A stretch of 64,000 nt of DNA from Microstegium vimineum (taxonomy: Eukaryota; Streptophyta; Magnoliopsida; Poales; Poaceae). Each line of letters starts with the position of its first letter. Within the stretch, counting starts at the first letter, position 1. The notes under the pieces are model-generated. The model did no database searches, was not told the DNA's origin, and saw nothing but the letters and a program-made list of their open reading frames with translations. Shown in pieces: positions 1 through 12,200 of the stretch. Made by a program: the position numbers and the translations under genes. Location: assembly GCA_022036555.1 (NCBI GenBank), contig CM039120.1, positions 20,538,350 through 20,602,349 of the forward strand, in the 5' to 3' direction.

Positions 1-1174
1 TTCTTCTAAGGCTATTGTAGATTTGAACTTATATGTTCAAGGTAAATATTTACTGTCATGCCTGTTCTTATCTTTCCATTTTATCTCTGTGCTTACTTCT
101 TTGTTGCAGGTGACCCGGTAGCTCCCCTTGATGTTGATTTGACTGAAATGTCTCTTGAGAAGTCTTCTGTGACTACCCCACCTGCTGCACAATTTCCACC
201 TGTAGTTGATCATTGTGTTCCATTGTCTGCTCGGTCTGAAGGATTGGCAGGTTTCTTTCAACATGAGAATCTTTTTCTTCAGAGTATGGTGCGGAGCTCA
301 AGGTACTTTCGATACTTCTTGTCTTGTATTTCTGTCTTTCTTGTTACCTTATTCTTATCTTTATCTTTGGTCAGCAGGCTTTCCATCAAGATCAAGATGT
401 TCTTTTTTGTCCTCAAGAAGAGAGGTCGGCTATCCTTATTCAGGGTAGCCTTGGTAAAGCCGAGGCCGAGTTGTCTTGTGTAAAAGCTCAGTTGGTTTAG
501 ATGACAGAGATGCGAGATTCTGCTGCTACCCGAGCTTCTGAAGAAATTGCTGATCTGAAGTCTCGGCTTGCTGGTAACTTTTGCATTTCTTCTCATTTCC
601 CTTTGGTCTTGTTAGACTACTTTTGTTTATTTGTTTGGTATTTGATAGATGTTGAACGCCAACGTGAAGTTTGGAAAAAAGATCGAGAGGTGATGACTGA
701 GACCCTTCGATCTTCCAAAAATAGGGCTGAGCATGTAAGTGAATCTGTTGATGATACTTTAAAAAAGTCTCAAGATTTGCTAGCCGAAGCTTAGTTGATT
801 CGGGTCGGTGCGGATCGTGATCTTGTTCAGGCTTTACAATCTATTCAGACTTTGCAAGGGAAGTTGACTTCTGCTCGGGCGCAATTTAGGTCTCTGCTTG
901 AGGCTGTGAAGCCTATTGTTGTTGTTGTTTGTCATGCTGGAGATGATAATGCTGGTATAGATAGTATAATCCCAGTATTTCCCTCACGATTCCGTGAGTC
1001 TGTGAAAAACGGGTTTGAACGATGTATTGGAAATATCGTTTCCTTTGTCCGGGCTCTTGCTCTTGAAGTCCCTTTGGCTCGAATTCTTGAAGATCCTATG
1101 GAGTCTGATCTTTTGACTCGGTGGGAGCAGACAAAACCTGAGGTAAAGAGTCTCTGTAGTGAAATACTTGGTTA
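1..1174 (+). pseudogene. 3' part of a multi-exon retroelement-borne gene (antisense aORF type), decayed
   Basis: Protein-like sequence runs through four exons. The GT-AG introns I see are about 42-109, 303-377 and 573-650. The last exon has an in-frame TAG at 792-794 and runs on to a stop at 1172-1174. The middle is strongly charged and heptad-like, as in a coiled coil, and the final 120 residues are more globular. Exon 2 needs a frame change near 285 and exon 3 has an in-frame TAG at 498-500, so it is dead. The layout resembles the C-terminal half of the gene at 3592-5626, which is the additional antisense ORF known from Tat-lineage Ty3/gypsy elements of plants. Its owner is uncertain; element F (minus strand) would place such a gene here. 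No biochemical role is known for the coiled-coil part. Confidence 0.5.
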
Positions 1175-1634
1175 GATGGAAGTGTTGCCTCCTTCTCCTT
1201 GATAACATTTATTTATCTTTGATGGTCTTGTAATATACTATGAATGATATTTTTGCTTAACATATTGTCAGGCTTCGTCCTGATATTGTGATGCTCTTGT
1301 CTTTGTTTGCCAATGTTGTACAGTTTTTGCTTTCTGATTGATATAGTTATCCTTCTAATGAATACCTTATTTTTTCAATCTTTTTATGAGTTATGACGAG
1401 TTCTTTTGATTGATGTCTGAAGTAGTGAGTCTTTGTATTAGGCTCTGAAGATGCTTCTGAATTCCCAAGTTCTTCCTGGGTAATATTATTGGCCTTCGAG
1501 CCATGATGATTATACTGACAGTATTGTCTGTTAGAATGACTTGTGCCTCTAAGTTTAGGCTTTGTAGATCTCCTCCTTCGTGTCTTGTATAATGACCTCC
1601 GAGTAGTTTCGGGGTTAAAGCCGGAGGGAGGCAT
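1175..1634. other. 3' flank of the preceding gene; no gene seen
   Basis: AT-rich sequence follows the stop at 1174, with several T-rich stretches. Short minus-strand frames are open (1391-1657 and 1347-1664), but I recognise no domain in them. At about 1634 the sequence switches abruptly to copia protease coding, so this is probably a deletion junction that removed the 5' LTR and gag of element C1. Confidence 0.4.
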
Positions 1635-1898
1635 TGGGTGCTTGATAGTGGGTCCACTCAACATATGACCGAATATTCAAGAATGTTCAACTCTATCAAG
1701 CAAAATGATTGCAATGGGATTGAATCTATCACATTTGGTGACAATGGCAAAGGAAAAGTCAAAGGGCTTGGTAAGATTGCTATATTCAATGACATGAGCA
1801 TATCAAATGTGTTGCTAGTAGAGAGCTTGAACTTCAAGTTGCTATCCGTAGCTAACCTTTGTGATCTTAGCTTTAAATGCATCTTTGGAGTTGATGAT
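1635..1898 (+). pseudogene. Ty1/copia protease fragment of C1
   Basis: This is an open copia retropepsin segment with the signature WVLDSGS followed by QHMTE, where the Asp of DSG is the catalytic residue. It continues to LLSVANLCDLSFKCIFGVDD, a typical protease end. It starts at a chimeric junction near 1634 and is cut by the left end of element A at 1899. The sequence atgat (1894-1898) would be A's target duplication, but A's other flank is lost and cannot confirm it. The fragment cannot make a functional product. Confidence 0.8.
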
Positions 1899-2396
1899 TG
1901 TCGACGAAATATGCATCGCAGTCTACCTAGGGGATACCCCACGGTAGTAGATTGTTAGGCGGAGGTGTGGCGACGATGATCAAGCGTAACACAGAGAGCG
2001 TAGACACGACGATTTAGACAGGTTCGGGCTGGCAAACCGCCGTAATACCCTACGTCCTGTGTTCTTGTGGCTAGATTGATCTTGTATATCAGGTTACAAG
2101 ATCTGTAGATGATCTAAGAGAGGTTATCTGAGCCTTTTTGAGGGGGTCCCTGCTTGCCTTATATAGTCGGGGAGCAGGGTTACAATTTCCATATCCTAAC
2201 AGATTACGATCGGTTCCCTATGGTAAGGGATCCGAGTCTATCTACTAGGATCTTCCTTGGCGAGCAAGTCTTCTTAGGAGTCCTTAGCGAGCACGACAGG
2301 CTGGTCGCGTGCCGCAAGGTCTCGTGGGCTGGGCCGTCCCCTGTTTGGCAGGCCCAAGAAAGTCCCTAGGGATATGCCGAGGTTATATCCCCAACA
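1899..2396 (-). repeat. 3' LTR of element A (498 bp)
   Basis: On the plus strand it runs from TGTCGACG (1899) to TCCCCAACA (2396), that is TG...CA termini, with the purine-rich CTCGGGGACT directly upstream on the minus strand. It aligns by eye with the LTR at 51526-51939, sharing the blocks around the tagtagattg, cgtaataccctacgt and gatatgccgaggt motifs. A TATA-like box lies at 2159-2166. Confidence 0.85.
2159..2166 (-). promoter_or_regulatory. TATA box in LTR A
   Basis: The minus strand reads CTATATAA in a GC-rich setting inside the LTR, the usual place for the retrotransposon promoter. Confidence 0.55.
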
Positions 2397-3591
2397 AGTC
2401 CCCGAGCACGTTATATTCTTCTAGCGAATCCGCGGCGTCATCCTGAGAGGCTTCTAGCTGGTTGTCATCATGCGAAGTGGTCATTGTAGAGCCCCGACCA
2501 GCATGGCTGATCGAGATGCTGTTTGAAGAGGTCTCCCGACCAGGTCGATCTGGTCGAGAACATCATATCCTGGCGTGCGAGCTGGTCGCCTTGCCTGATG
2601 CTGCGGCTGCTTGCTGGGAGAATGTGGCGTGCTGAAGAAGAAAAAACTTTTGAAAGGTCTTTCCCTGGTGATGTGTACCCACTTAGGCTCTGCAAAAACC
2701 GCACATTAAAATAGCAAACCTTTGCTTATGAACAAGGTCAGTACATTCACCGCAAGGTGAAGTGTACCCACTTAGTCCCCAAGCATGGTAGCAGGTGAAG
2801 TATGCACGTGGTGCCATGCTTTATAAAGTATTGCACAAAGTGACTACATAGAGATTGGAACATAAATTTGCACAAAATAACTGCGAATACCCGTAGTCCA
2901 CGAGCCGGATGGAAGGAGCTCGGAGAGATTCTTGTGTCAGGCTTCTTGGTTTTTATTTGCAGTCCCGGGCGTCAGTCCTCGGGTGTTGTTCTTCCAGGCG
3001 TTTGTGCTCTGGCGTCTTGTTCACAGTCCCGAGCGTTGCTCGATGTGGGACTGGACGAAGTCCCCGAGCCTGGTCGGGACTGTGCTGACATTGAGGGTAG
3101 TAGTTGGTGTTGATGGAGTCCCCAAGCGTGTTTGTACGTGTAGATCTGTCGATCATGTTGGCCAGGTTGTTGTAGCTATATTTTTTTCCTGAAAAAATAA
3201 CAAAGATGCGCGTCCAGTCCCGGGACTGTAGCTTTGGTAATATTGCACAAAAAGATTATTAGTCGTAAATCATGTAATCGACGGTAGGTGAAAGTTTATG
3301 CGGGGGGGGGGGGGAGTTGTAAATGGGCCGAAATGACCGATGAAGACAGCGGCCCAAGTCACGGCGCAGAAAGTGGGCATAGTGGTTTACTTTTTGGTTT
3401 GCGCGGTTTCCCAAAAACCCTGGAATGAGAAGAGTTGCGCCCCCTGGTACAAAGGGGGAAGGGTGGCAGCGGTTTTCATTAGCGTTGTGGTGAGGAATCC
3501 TTCATCTTCCGCCGCGGTTATCTCATTGTATCAGTCGTTGCCTTGCCGATTAACCTGCCATCATAGTCTCTGGCCACTCTGTCCGCCGAAG
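2397..3591 (-). other. 3' untranslated region of element A with repeated purine tracts
   Basis: No gene is visible. The minus strand repeats a purine-tract-like CTCGGGGACT motif: exact next to the LTR (2397-2407) and variant copies near 2778, 2893, 2960, 3022, 3058 and 3117. A block around gtgtacccacttag occurs twice (about 2675 and 2768) and recurs in element B. A run of 14 G (3302-3315) is also present. The right end, upstream of the ATG at 3592, is the likely leader of the antisense gene. Confidence 0.6.
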
Positions 3592-5626
3592 ATGGCGCCA
3601 AAGAAGGTTGTGAATAAATGGTCGTCGCCGGCGGTCATGGGAGCTGCTATGTCGTTGCGCCTAGATGCTAGTGTCGAGGATTTGGTGGTGCCGCCTTGGG
3701 AGGAGTACTGGACCCGGAGTACGTTGAAGGAAGATGATATCAATGCTCTTTTTTTTGGCGGTCTTCTTCCGGATAAGGAGGTCGGGGGGGTGGCGGCCAA
3801 CGTTCGGTGAACCGTATCCGACGTCGGACACTGGTGAGCTTGTGGTGTTCGAACCTTTCCTTCGCTGCGGATTCGGGGTTCTGGTTCATCCTTTCCTTCG
3901 TGGCCTTTTGCGATACTATGGTATTTCACTCTGCAATCTGAACCCCATCTCGATTGTTCACATTGCGACGTTTATTCATATGTGTGAGGCGTTCATTGGG
4001 ATCTATCCCCACTTTGATTTGTTCCGGTACTTCTTTCGCTTGAAGATAAATGGGAGCAAGTCAGTTGGTGTTATTAGTTCAGTTTACCTCCAACTCAGGG
4101 ATGGTATGGCCAGGGAATATATCTCGATGTCGTTGCACTCCAAATTTGCTGGGCACAAGTCGAGGTGGTTTTATGTCCATCAGGAGGAACCCTTTGCGCC
4201 ATGTGATACTTCGCTAGTGCCAGCGGTTTTGGAGACCTGGTCGGACCTGCTATCTGGGGCCAACATGGATACCGTGAATTTACTTTTGGAATTGCTCGAC
4301 CGCCGCATCCAACTTTTGAGTACGCTGGGATTGTGGATGGTACCTGCGAAGCGCCGGAGAATATTGAGAGCACTGTTGGTGAAAAACGTCTGCACTACAT
4401 CTTTGATCTGTCGAAGCATTCGCAGCCATCGCGTTCGAGGGAGGCTTTCTCTCTATGTTGTCCTCCTCCTCAGGTTTTGATCCATATCTTGCTCTGCGTT
4501 TTGTCACTATAGCTAGTGGTGTATTTATGTGCTTATGTTATGTAGGTTTGTGGTGAAGATCGTGCTCAGTACTTTGCCATCTTGCTGGTCCCTGGTCTGT
4601 TGCCAGAGTTTTTGTACGCCCTTTGCGGGTTCTGGTTGTTCTGAGGAAGTTGATGATGAGGGGTTTGTCGGCGAGCAGCTTCCCGGCATTGGGACGACTA
4701 TTGTCGATCCGGAGCCTTTGAGGTCGGAGCCCTGGGCTGCAGATCCCCGGAACTTGATAGTGGACTTGCTTCTTCAAGGAGTCCCGAAATTCCTTCGGGT
4801 TTTGCTGCCGAAATTGATGGTGACGATGCGCCACTGGCGTTTACCCACCGTTCGAAGAGGAGGAAGCGGTCTTCTGTTATAATTGAAGATGATTTTGTGG
4901 GAATGTCTCCCCGCCGAAGGGTATTTTCGGTGATGAAGATTTTGATTCTGATTGGAGCATCTTAAGTGGTGTGGAGGTGAGTCGTCAGCTTGTTTTCATC
5001 ATGGACTGGCCACACGCTTATGCTTGTTTCATAGGCGTTGCTGAGAACTGGTCGGGAACGCAAGCTTCGCGTTGCGTCTTTGGAGAAGTCTTTGCGGGAA
5101 TCTCGTGCGCGGATGCGTGAATTGGAGAGGGCTCTGCTGGAGAAGGATCGCGACATCGATCGTCTTTCACAGGCGAAGAAAGGTTGGCTTGTAGTGATCT
5201 ATGGGGTTCCTCTAGTTGTTGCTTTTGTACTTACACCTTTTGTTGCTTGTAGAACTGGCGGATCAAGTTGTTGCTTGGCGTCGTCGATTTTGGGATGTGA
5301 TTGAGGAGGTAGGCCCGGTGTTGGCCTGTGTGGATGATGTTGCCTTTACTTCTGCTCCTGCGTCGGATGATATTGTTGGCGAATTTGTGGTGAAGGTGCA
5401 AGACTTCTTTGGTCGCTTCAAAACGTTTGTGACTTTGGCGGCGCAGGAGATGCTTTCCCATGGGTTATCGATGTTGCAGTCGCATTACCCATGCGTGAAA
5501 CTTCGAAGGTTGGAGGTTGGTTATGCGGCCGGTATTTCGGACTCTGATATTAATCGTTTGGAGGAGGAAGCCGACGTGGTAGCTGAGGGTTTGCTTCGTG
5601 ATATGGAGTTCTTTGCTACTAGATAG
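3592..5626 (+). pseudogene. Antisense additional ORF of element A, Transposase_28 (putative gypsy type) family
   Basis: The gene starts at ATG 3592. The N-terminal 200 residues resemble the Pfam 'putative gypsy type transposon' domain: a low-complexity start, a PPWEEYW stretch, then FLRCGFGVLVHPFLRGLLRY and a membrane-like IVHIATFIHMCEAFIG. Likely GT-AG introns lie at about 4474-4545 and 5182-5252; the last exons are a charged coiled coil (from 5040) and a tail ending DMEFFATR before the stop at 5624-5626. A G-run near 3784-3790 shifts the frame, with further shifts after 4260 and a stop in the exon near 4641, so it is dead. It is transcribed opposite to pol. The function of this family is unknown; carrying a spliced gene on the strand opposite to the genomic RNA implies its own promoter. 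Confidence 0.7.
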
Positions 5627-6407
5627 TTGTTGTTGTATGTGATGGGGGTTGGTGTGGACGTGTAAGTGAAATGTGTCAAAGCTTTTGTTTATCCAGGCGG
5701 TGAGCTTTTATTTTCACTTGTATGTCCCTTCATGCGTGCTGAGTCGTGAGCCGTAGCGAATCAAGTGTTCTGCCTTGGGTCTCAAATGGTCCAGATCGTA
5801 GGGCTATCGCAACTTCACGCGTAGGATACATAAGGACTCCCAAGGAGGCACACTGCTGGCAATCCACGGCGTAGAGGGCGAACAGCTCATGCACGCTTTG
5901 AATGATACCAGAGTCAAGGCCCTTTTCCGAGAGGCTCTATCGTGGCGTGACCAGGGCCCGTGGAGACTGTTCCTGCAGACGCTGGGCGCAAAGCCATGCT
6001 GCTTGTAGAGTCGTCGACCGTTCCGTGGTCGTATACAGATTCTGGGCGCATAACCTCCTGGCCTCTGACCCAAATGATATCGCCCAGTTTATGGGGAAAT
6101 ATCAGTTAGGAGGTCTGTCACCGTGGTCGTAACGAGTAGGGTAGCTACTTCTATTCGTTATGACCCGTTGGTAGACCAGCTTCGGGGGATTTCTGGTTAT
6201 GGCCAGGCTGTTTGGAGAACGCCGCGATGCGTTTGGAGGGGTCGTCGAACACTGTGGGAGTGTTTTTGGGAGGGTCGTTGATTGCCATATGCGTTTTGTA
6301 GTGGTCATCAGGCGCTGTGGTCGCGAAATAGATGACAAAAAGGGAGAGCGTGTATGGGCAAGATCGTCGATCTTTATTGATATGGGTGGGAGAAATCATA
6401 CAAGTAT
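5627..6407 (-). other. Spacer between integrase and the antisense gene of element A
   Basis: No gene is seen. It is homologous by eye to 49680-50420 in element B, including the blocks with aggcggtgagcttttatt, gtgaccagggcc and gtcgtcgaccgt. It probably holds the 3' ends of the convergent pol and antisense transcripts. Confidence 0.5.
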
Positions 6408-9250
6408 TCAAGCGTAAAAACGTCTGAGGTGTTCTATGCTCCACGAGTTAGGTATGTCGATGCCTTCCTGGTCGGCGAGCCGGTAAGACCCTGGTCGGGT
6501 TACCTCTTTGATGACGTAGGGGCCTTCCCAATGTGACGAGAGTTTGTGCATGTCTTCAGTCTTGAGTTTCCTTTTGAGTACGAGGTCTCCGGTGGTGAAT
6601 GATCTGTTATTGACATTGCGGTTGTAGTATCGTCGAACGCCTTCTAGGTACTTGGCCGTGCGTATGCACGAAGTTAGCCTTTGCTCTTCTAGATGGTCGA
6701 TGTCGTCAATGCGAGCCTGGTCGGATGTTTCTTTGTCATAGTTTTCCACTTGTTGAGACCCAAAGGCGACCTCAGTTGGCATTACTGCTTCCGAGCCGAA
6801 AACCATGAAGTACGGGGAGACGCCGGTGTTTCGACTGGGTTGCGTATGTAGTCCCCAAAGCACTGCGGGTAGTTCGTGTAACCAACGACCTGCGTTCTTC
6901 TCTTCCTCCTGGTATAGTCTTTTCTTGAGTGCGTCTAGTATCATTCCGTTTGCGCGTTCGGCCTGGCCGTTTGCTCTTGGGTGGGCGACGAAGACGTACT
7001 TGACCAGTATTTTATTGTCTTCGCAGAAATCCTAGAAATAGGTTCCGGTGAAATTTGATCCAGGTCGGTGATGATTGAATTTGGGATGCCAAATCGGTGT
7101 ATGATCTCATTGATGAAAGTTACCACGGTTCTGGCCGATGCCTTGGTGATTGGTTTGACTTCGATCCACTTGGAGAACTTGTCGACGGCCACGTAGATCC
7201 ATTTAAAGTTTGCCAGTGCTGGTCGGAAAGGACCTAGCATATCCAAACCCCAACAAGCGAAGGGCCAAGAGGCTGGTATTATTTGTAATTCCTGGGTGGG
7301 GCGATGAGTTTGTTTGGCGAAGAATTGGCACCCCTTGCAGGTTCGCACCATTTGCTCTGCGTCGGCGATCGCCATCGGCCAGTAGAAACCTGCTCGGAAA
7401 GCTTTTCGTACTAATGTCTTCGCGGCGGCATGATTCCCACAGGTGCCGGCGTGGATGTCTTGTAGGATCGCCGCACCCTCTTCCTTGGAGACGCATTTCT
7501 GTAGCACTTCCATCTTGGAGTTTCTTCTCATCAGTCCACCGTCCACTGGGACATAGTTGTGAGCTCGGCGGGTCAATCGTTCTACTTCTGTATCATCTGA
7601 TGGCACTGCGTTGTTGGAAAGGTACTCGATGAAATCATCCCGCCAGTCAAATGGTCGGCTGGTGTTTGCGATAGTGAGTATGCTATCCTGCGGTGGTGGT
7701 ACTTCCTCGGGTGGAACTGCGCGCCCGTCGGCGATTGATGGTTCGTGTAGCTCTTGGATAAAGACTCCTGTCGGGATGGGCGATCGTGAAGATCCTAACT
7801 TGGACATTTCCTCTGCAGCTTGGTTTCGATCTCGCGGAACATGGTGGTATTCGATCCTGAAGAACTTGCCTTCTAGCTTTCGAATTGCGGCACAGTATGT
7901 GTCCATCTTCTCATTGGAGCACTTCAATTCTTTGTTGAGTTGATTGATTACTAGGGCTGAATCGCCGTAGACGATGATGCGCTTTATACCGAGTTCGTTT
8001 GCGATTCTGAGCCCGTGAAGGGCTGCTTCGTATTCTGCGGCGTTGTTGGAGGCTGGAAACAATAGCCGTAGGATGTATCGTAGCTTATCGTCGGATGGTG
8101 ATATGAAAAATAGGCCGGCGCCAGCCCCATGGATGGATAGTGACCCATCAAAGAAAAGGGTCCAATGTTCAGGGATGTTGGTGCTTATAGGGACATGTAT
8201 GTCGGTCCATTCGGCGATGAAATCAGCGAGTGCCTGTGATTTGATCGTATGCCTCCCCTGGAAGGCTATGTTGAAGGTTCCCAGTTCCATTAACCATTAG
8301 ATTATTCACCCGGTGGCGTCCTTGTTACGCAGTATGTCACCTAACGGGAACTCGGTGATGACTGTCACCGTGGTTAATCGCTCGAAATAATGCCGGAGCT
8401 TGCGTGCTGTTATGAGGACTGCGTACAATAGCTTCTGGACCTGGGGGTATCTTGTTTTTAACTCGCTCAGTACTTCGCTTACGAAATAGCACGACCGCTG
8501 GACCGGGTATACACGTCCGCTTTCGTTACGCTCGACCACCATGACGGTGCTGACGACTCGATTTGTGGTGGCGATGTAAAGCAACATTGGCTCGTCCTTC
8601 TTTGGTGCGACTAGGACTGGTGGCTCAGTTAGGTACCGCTTAAGATCATTGAATGCGCAATTTGCGTCGTCATTCCACTCAAACCTTTGTCCGCCCTTCA
8701 AGAGTCCGAAGAATGGAAGTCCTTTCTCCCCCGAGAGAGAGATGAAGCGGTTGAGGGAAGCCATGCACCGTGCGAGTTTTTGTACGTCTTTTGCATTGGA
8801 TGGAGGTTTCATTTGGAGAATTGCGGCGGTTTTTTCGGGGTTGGGTCGAATGCCGGACTGACTAACGATGTTGCCCAGGAGGTTCGCTGAAGGTACCCCA
8901 AAAATGCACTTCTTTGGGTTTAGCTTCCATCTGAACTCGTTGAGGACCTTGAAGGTTTCTTCTATGTCGGCGATCAGTGTTCCAACGGAGTGTGTTTTTA
9001 CGACTACGTCGTCTACGTAGGCCTCAACTTTTCCTAGAATGAGATTTTTCAAGCACTCTTGTATGGCACGTTGGTACGTGGCGCCGACATTTTTGAGCCC
9101 GAAGGACATCATTGTGTAATAGTAGACGCTGAAGGGCACTATGAACGATGTTTTGATCTGATCTTCGACTTTCAAGGCTATTTGGTGGTAACCGGAATAA
9201 CAGTCGAGGAAGGAGAGGAGTTCGCATCCCATAGTAGAGTCGACAACTTC
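6408..9250 (-). pseudogene. Element A pol: RT - RNase H - second RNase H - integrase
   Basis: The RT palm starts in frame at about 9250, with LSFLDCYSGYHQI and the active site AYVDDVV near 9020. It continues through the tether and RNase H to a TGA/TAA pair at about 8295-8305. The second RNase H follows (about 8190-7800) with LFFDGS, AAEYEA and YGDSALVINQ carrying its acidic residues. Integrase shows the zinc-binding H-H-C-C segment (about 7480-7330), VAVDKFSKW (first Asp), then a frameshift at the second Asp near 7065 and a TAG near 7035. The C-terminal frame (6944-6408) has the GPY-like HWEGPYVI. Gag and protease are absent. RT copies RNA to DNA, RNase H removes RNA, and integrase joins the DNA to the host; this copy is inactive. 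Confidence 0.85.
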
Positions 9251-9270
9251 GTGGGATATGTGGTATTGTC
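9251..9270. repeat. 20-bp filler DNA at the A/D deletion junction (copy 1; source at 9358-9377)
   Basis: The 20-mer gtgggatatgtggtattgtc appears here between RT codons of element A and the 3' end of element D, and again at 9358-9377 inside D. Left of it the sequence is element A (VVDST of RT). Right of it, ctcgagtaaaggat, resembles the sequence 28 bp inside E's 3' LTR (23053). This is the form of templated insertion left by end-joining repair. Confidence 0.65.
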
Positions 9271-12200
9271 CTCGAGTAAAGGATAAAGTAAACATGACTA
9301 TGTTATTCAAAGTATAAAGCAAGCATAAAGATTCACTCAAGACATTTTGTCATACAAGTGGGATATGTGGTATTGTCTAGCCTATATCCTTGAGAAGTTG
9401 AGGAATGGAACAGCTCTCAAAGCAAAGTCATCTTCCCAAATCATATTTTAGTACTTGGAGTTTTTGATAATTTTTCAAAAGAAAGCACATAAGTCAACTT
9501 ACTCCTCATATAGTACTCTAGATCACTCATAAGGTGTATGGTTCCTCACCAAGGCATATGTTTGAAATTTTCCTTCTTTTTCCTCCTACTCTAAAGACTT
9601 ATGTGGAGCTATAGGTAGGGATAAATGATGTAGCAAACTTACCTTGTATATATTGTAAAGTCAAATTCCGGATCCAAGGAGAGAAATGTCATACTCTTAG
9701 ATCAAGATGTGCAAGTGTGTGGAAACATGACGAATGATCAAAACTCCTTTATATGATCTCTCTTTTCCTAACTTATTATTTTGAAACATAGTTATCATTT
9801 TATTTTTCTATGAGCTTTGGAATGCTTTTTTTAATGAGCTTTGATGTGCTCATCAAAATTTTTTTTCTAAAACATGGGACTTTATGTGCCCCTATACGTT
9901 TTCATAGTCTATGTCTCATTTACTAGCAACATACTATAAAGAAAATGTAAGGCATGTTTCTGCGTACTTCCAGTGTAGAAGCATGAACTATGTGAAAAAT
10001 GTAAGGCATGTTTCTGCGGAATTCTAGTGTAGAAGCAACATGTATATGTGGCGTGCATGTGATCTTGATCTTGGGAGTATGATAAATCTCTCAACAAGGG
10101 TCACAAAACTTGACCAAACACAACACAAAGTAAGCAGCTTATGTAGAAGACTTATATCATGAAAGAGCATATCTGGCTATGGTAGGAATTTTCTCACTAT
10201 AGAGGAGTAGTGACATTATGGTTTTATGACGTTTTCAAAAGTTAATCTCCAAGAACCTTAAATAGATAGGGATGAATCATGAGCCGAGAACTATATCACA
10301 TTAATCAACAACTTAGTCAATATAGTTCCCTATCAAGATGTTTTCCCACTAGTATAAGCAAAAGCAAGAATTCATCTTTATGACGCTTTTACCCTCAAAA
10401 CATCATAGATTATGTCAGCGATCTTCTTGTTTTTATTCAATATTAAAAGGGAAATAAACTAAGCAATTCATTTTATGAAGAAATAAAATTTTATTTTATT
10501 TTATGATTATTATTATTTATTTATTTTTTTAATTAATTTTTATTTTTAGAAGGGAAATTAACTAGGTGATTACTTTCATGAAGAAATTAATTTTTTATTT
10601 CATTTTTTTATTTTTATTTTTTTGAAAGAGAAAAATGAGTAAACAAATGAAAAGCATAAAGGAAAAGGGGAGAGATGTGGCAAACCAGTCAGAGTAGATG
10701 TTTGAAGTTGAGTGGATGCTGGTTGATGGGCCTCGGGCCTATAGGCACGGTCGGCCGACCGCCCCCTGGGGCCGTTTGGCCACTTCGAACTCTGCATTCA
10801 GACCCGTTACCTCTAAATATTCTTTGTTCTGTCTTTTTTGAATTTTGGCCTCCAAAGCGCATCAGCTGATGCACAAAAGTGGTTGTTGCGGTCCAATTTT
10901 TTCGTGGAACATGTTATGGATGTGTAAAACATGATTTAATGGTCATTCTAGTGTTTTGACATGTTGGAGTGTCGACCGACCTCCCCCATACTTGTTTCAG
11001 AGCATGTTGTAAATATTGACAGAAGTAGATCAAATGCAGTGGTTCTGCTAGGGTAAGATGCCAGCAGAACCAAGAGTTTCATTTGTCATTGATAGCTTAG
11101 GCACGTGTTCATTGAATCAAGAGTGATAGACTATCATGCCTAAGTATCTTGTTGCTATAAAGGGCTAAGGTGATCCAAGGGAGAAGATGGAGAGAGAAAT
11201 ATTGAGAAGAGAGAATCCAACATCCTTTGGCTTTATTTTCACTTGGATCGTGCCGAAAACAGGATAGGAATGTTGGTCCAACACTCAGGAGCAACGTGCA
11301 TGGCTCGAGGGTCAAAACTATGGTCGGTCGACCGCTTTTAGAGGGGTTTGGCTTGACCGAGCCTAGATTGGAGGTCCTAGGAGTCAGGTTAGGCAGGCCG
11401 TGGAATGTTGGGTTGAGAAGCCTCAACATGTGGTCGGCCGACCGCCTTTCGGGGCCAAATGGGCCAAGATTTCGTGTGGGAGATGACAAGGCTAGGTACA
11501 TGCTAATTCGAGGGTCAAACACAAAAAACGAACAAAAATTAAAACATGTAGATTTTAGTTCTATTAAGGACAAAATCTACCATGTCAATTTCATGCTCAG
11601 GTGATTCATGTTCATGAGTAACTTTGAGATATTGACCATTTACCTTTAAAGGTGTTGCGTCCGTAATCTTGAAGCGTGACAATTCCTTGCGTCACAATAT
11701 TGATGGTGACGAATGGTCTTTCTTCTGTGAATCATTGCATTGTACTCAGATCCTTTTCTCCATTCACTGCTTCTCTCCTGCGAAGGATTAGTGGACAACA
11801 CATACCCGAAGGAATTTACAAATATTTTGAAGCAAGGGCATTATTGTCATAGAAATAGAGGACATCTTCTATGCTATAGAAAAGTTGGCTTTAGCATTTT
11901 AGCACAGAAAGGAATGTTCCATCATTGTTCACCAATTCTTTAAAGATTAAGCAAGGTTGAGGCAAAGATGTGCAAGATTGTTTAATTACTACCTCAACCC
12001 TTGACTTGTCTCTAATGAAAGATCTCATGACTTAACCACCAAAATTTTGAAGTTATCATGCATTGGTTAGTCCAAGAGCACAACCAAATTCCATACAAGC
12101 ATATTTTGATTCAATAATCAAACTTGACACCATGTCTAATTTGATTAAGGTAGGCTATTTAACCTAAGCACATGCTTAATTTAAAGAGCCTATGGGATTA

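Larger units (their letters stand above)
1899..9250 (-). mobile_element. Ty3/gypsy Tat-lineage element A, 5'-truncated
   Basis: Read on the minus strand it contains part of RT, RNase H, a second (archaeal-like) RNase H, integrase, an oppositely oriented gene, a purine tract and the 3' LTR. The second RNase H and the antisense gene are the known marks of the Tat lineage. The 5' LTR, primer site, gag, protease and RT fingers were lost in the deletion whose junction is at 9251-9270. It inserted into copia C1. Its LTR and 3' region match element B at 46967-51939. Confidence 0.8.

Noticed and set aside
1894..1898. atgat as the target duplication of element A
   Set aside because: Only one side survives; it is mentioned as the expected site but not counted as evidence.
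3302..3315. G14 run as a regulatory quadruplex
   Set aside because: A single homopolymer run in a decayed untranslated region; slippage explains it and no conserved partner runs were seen.
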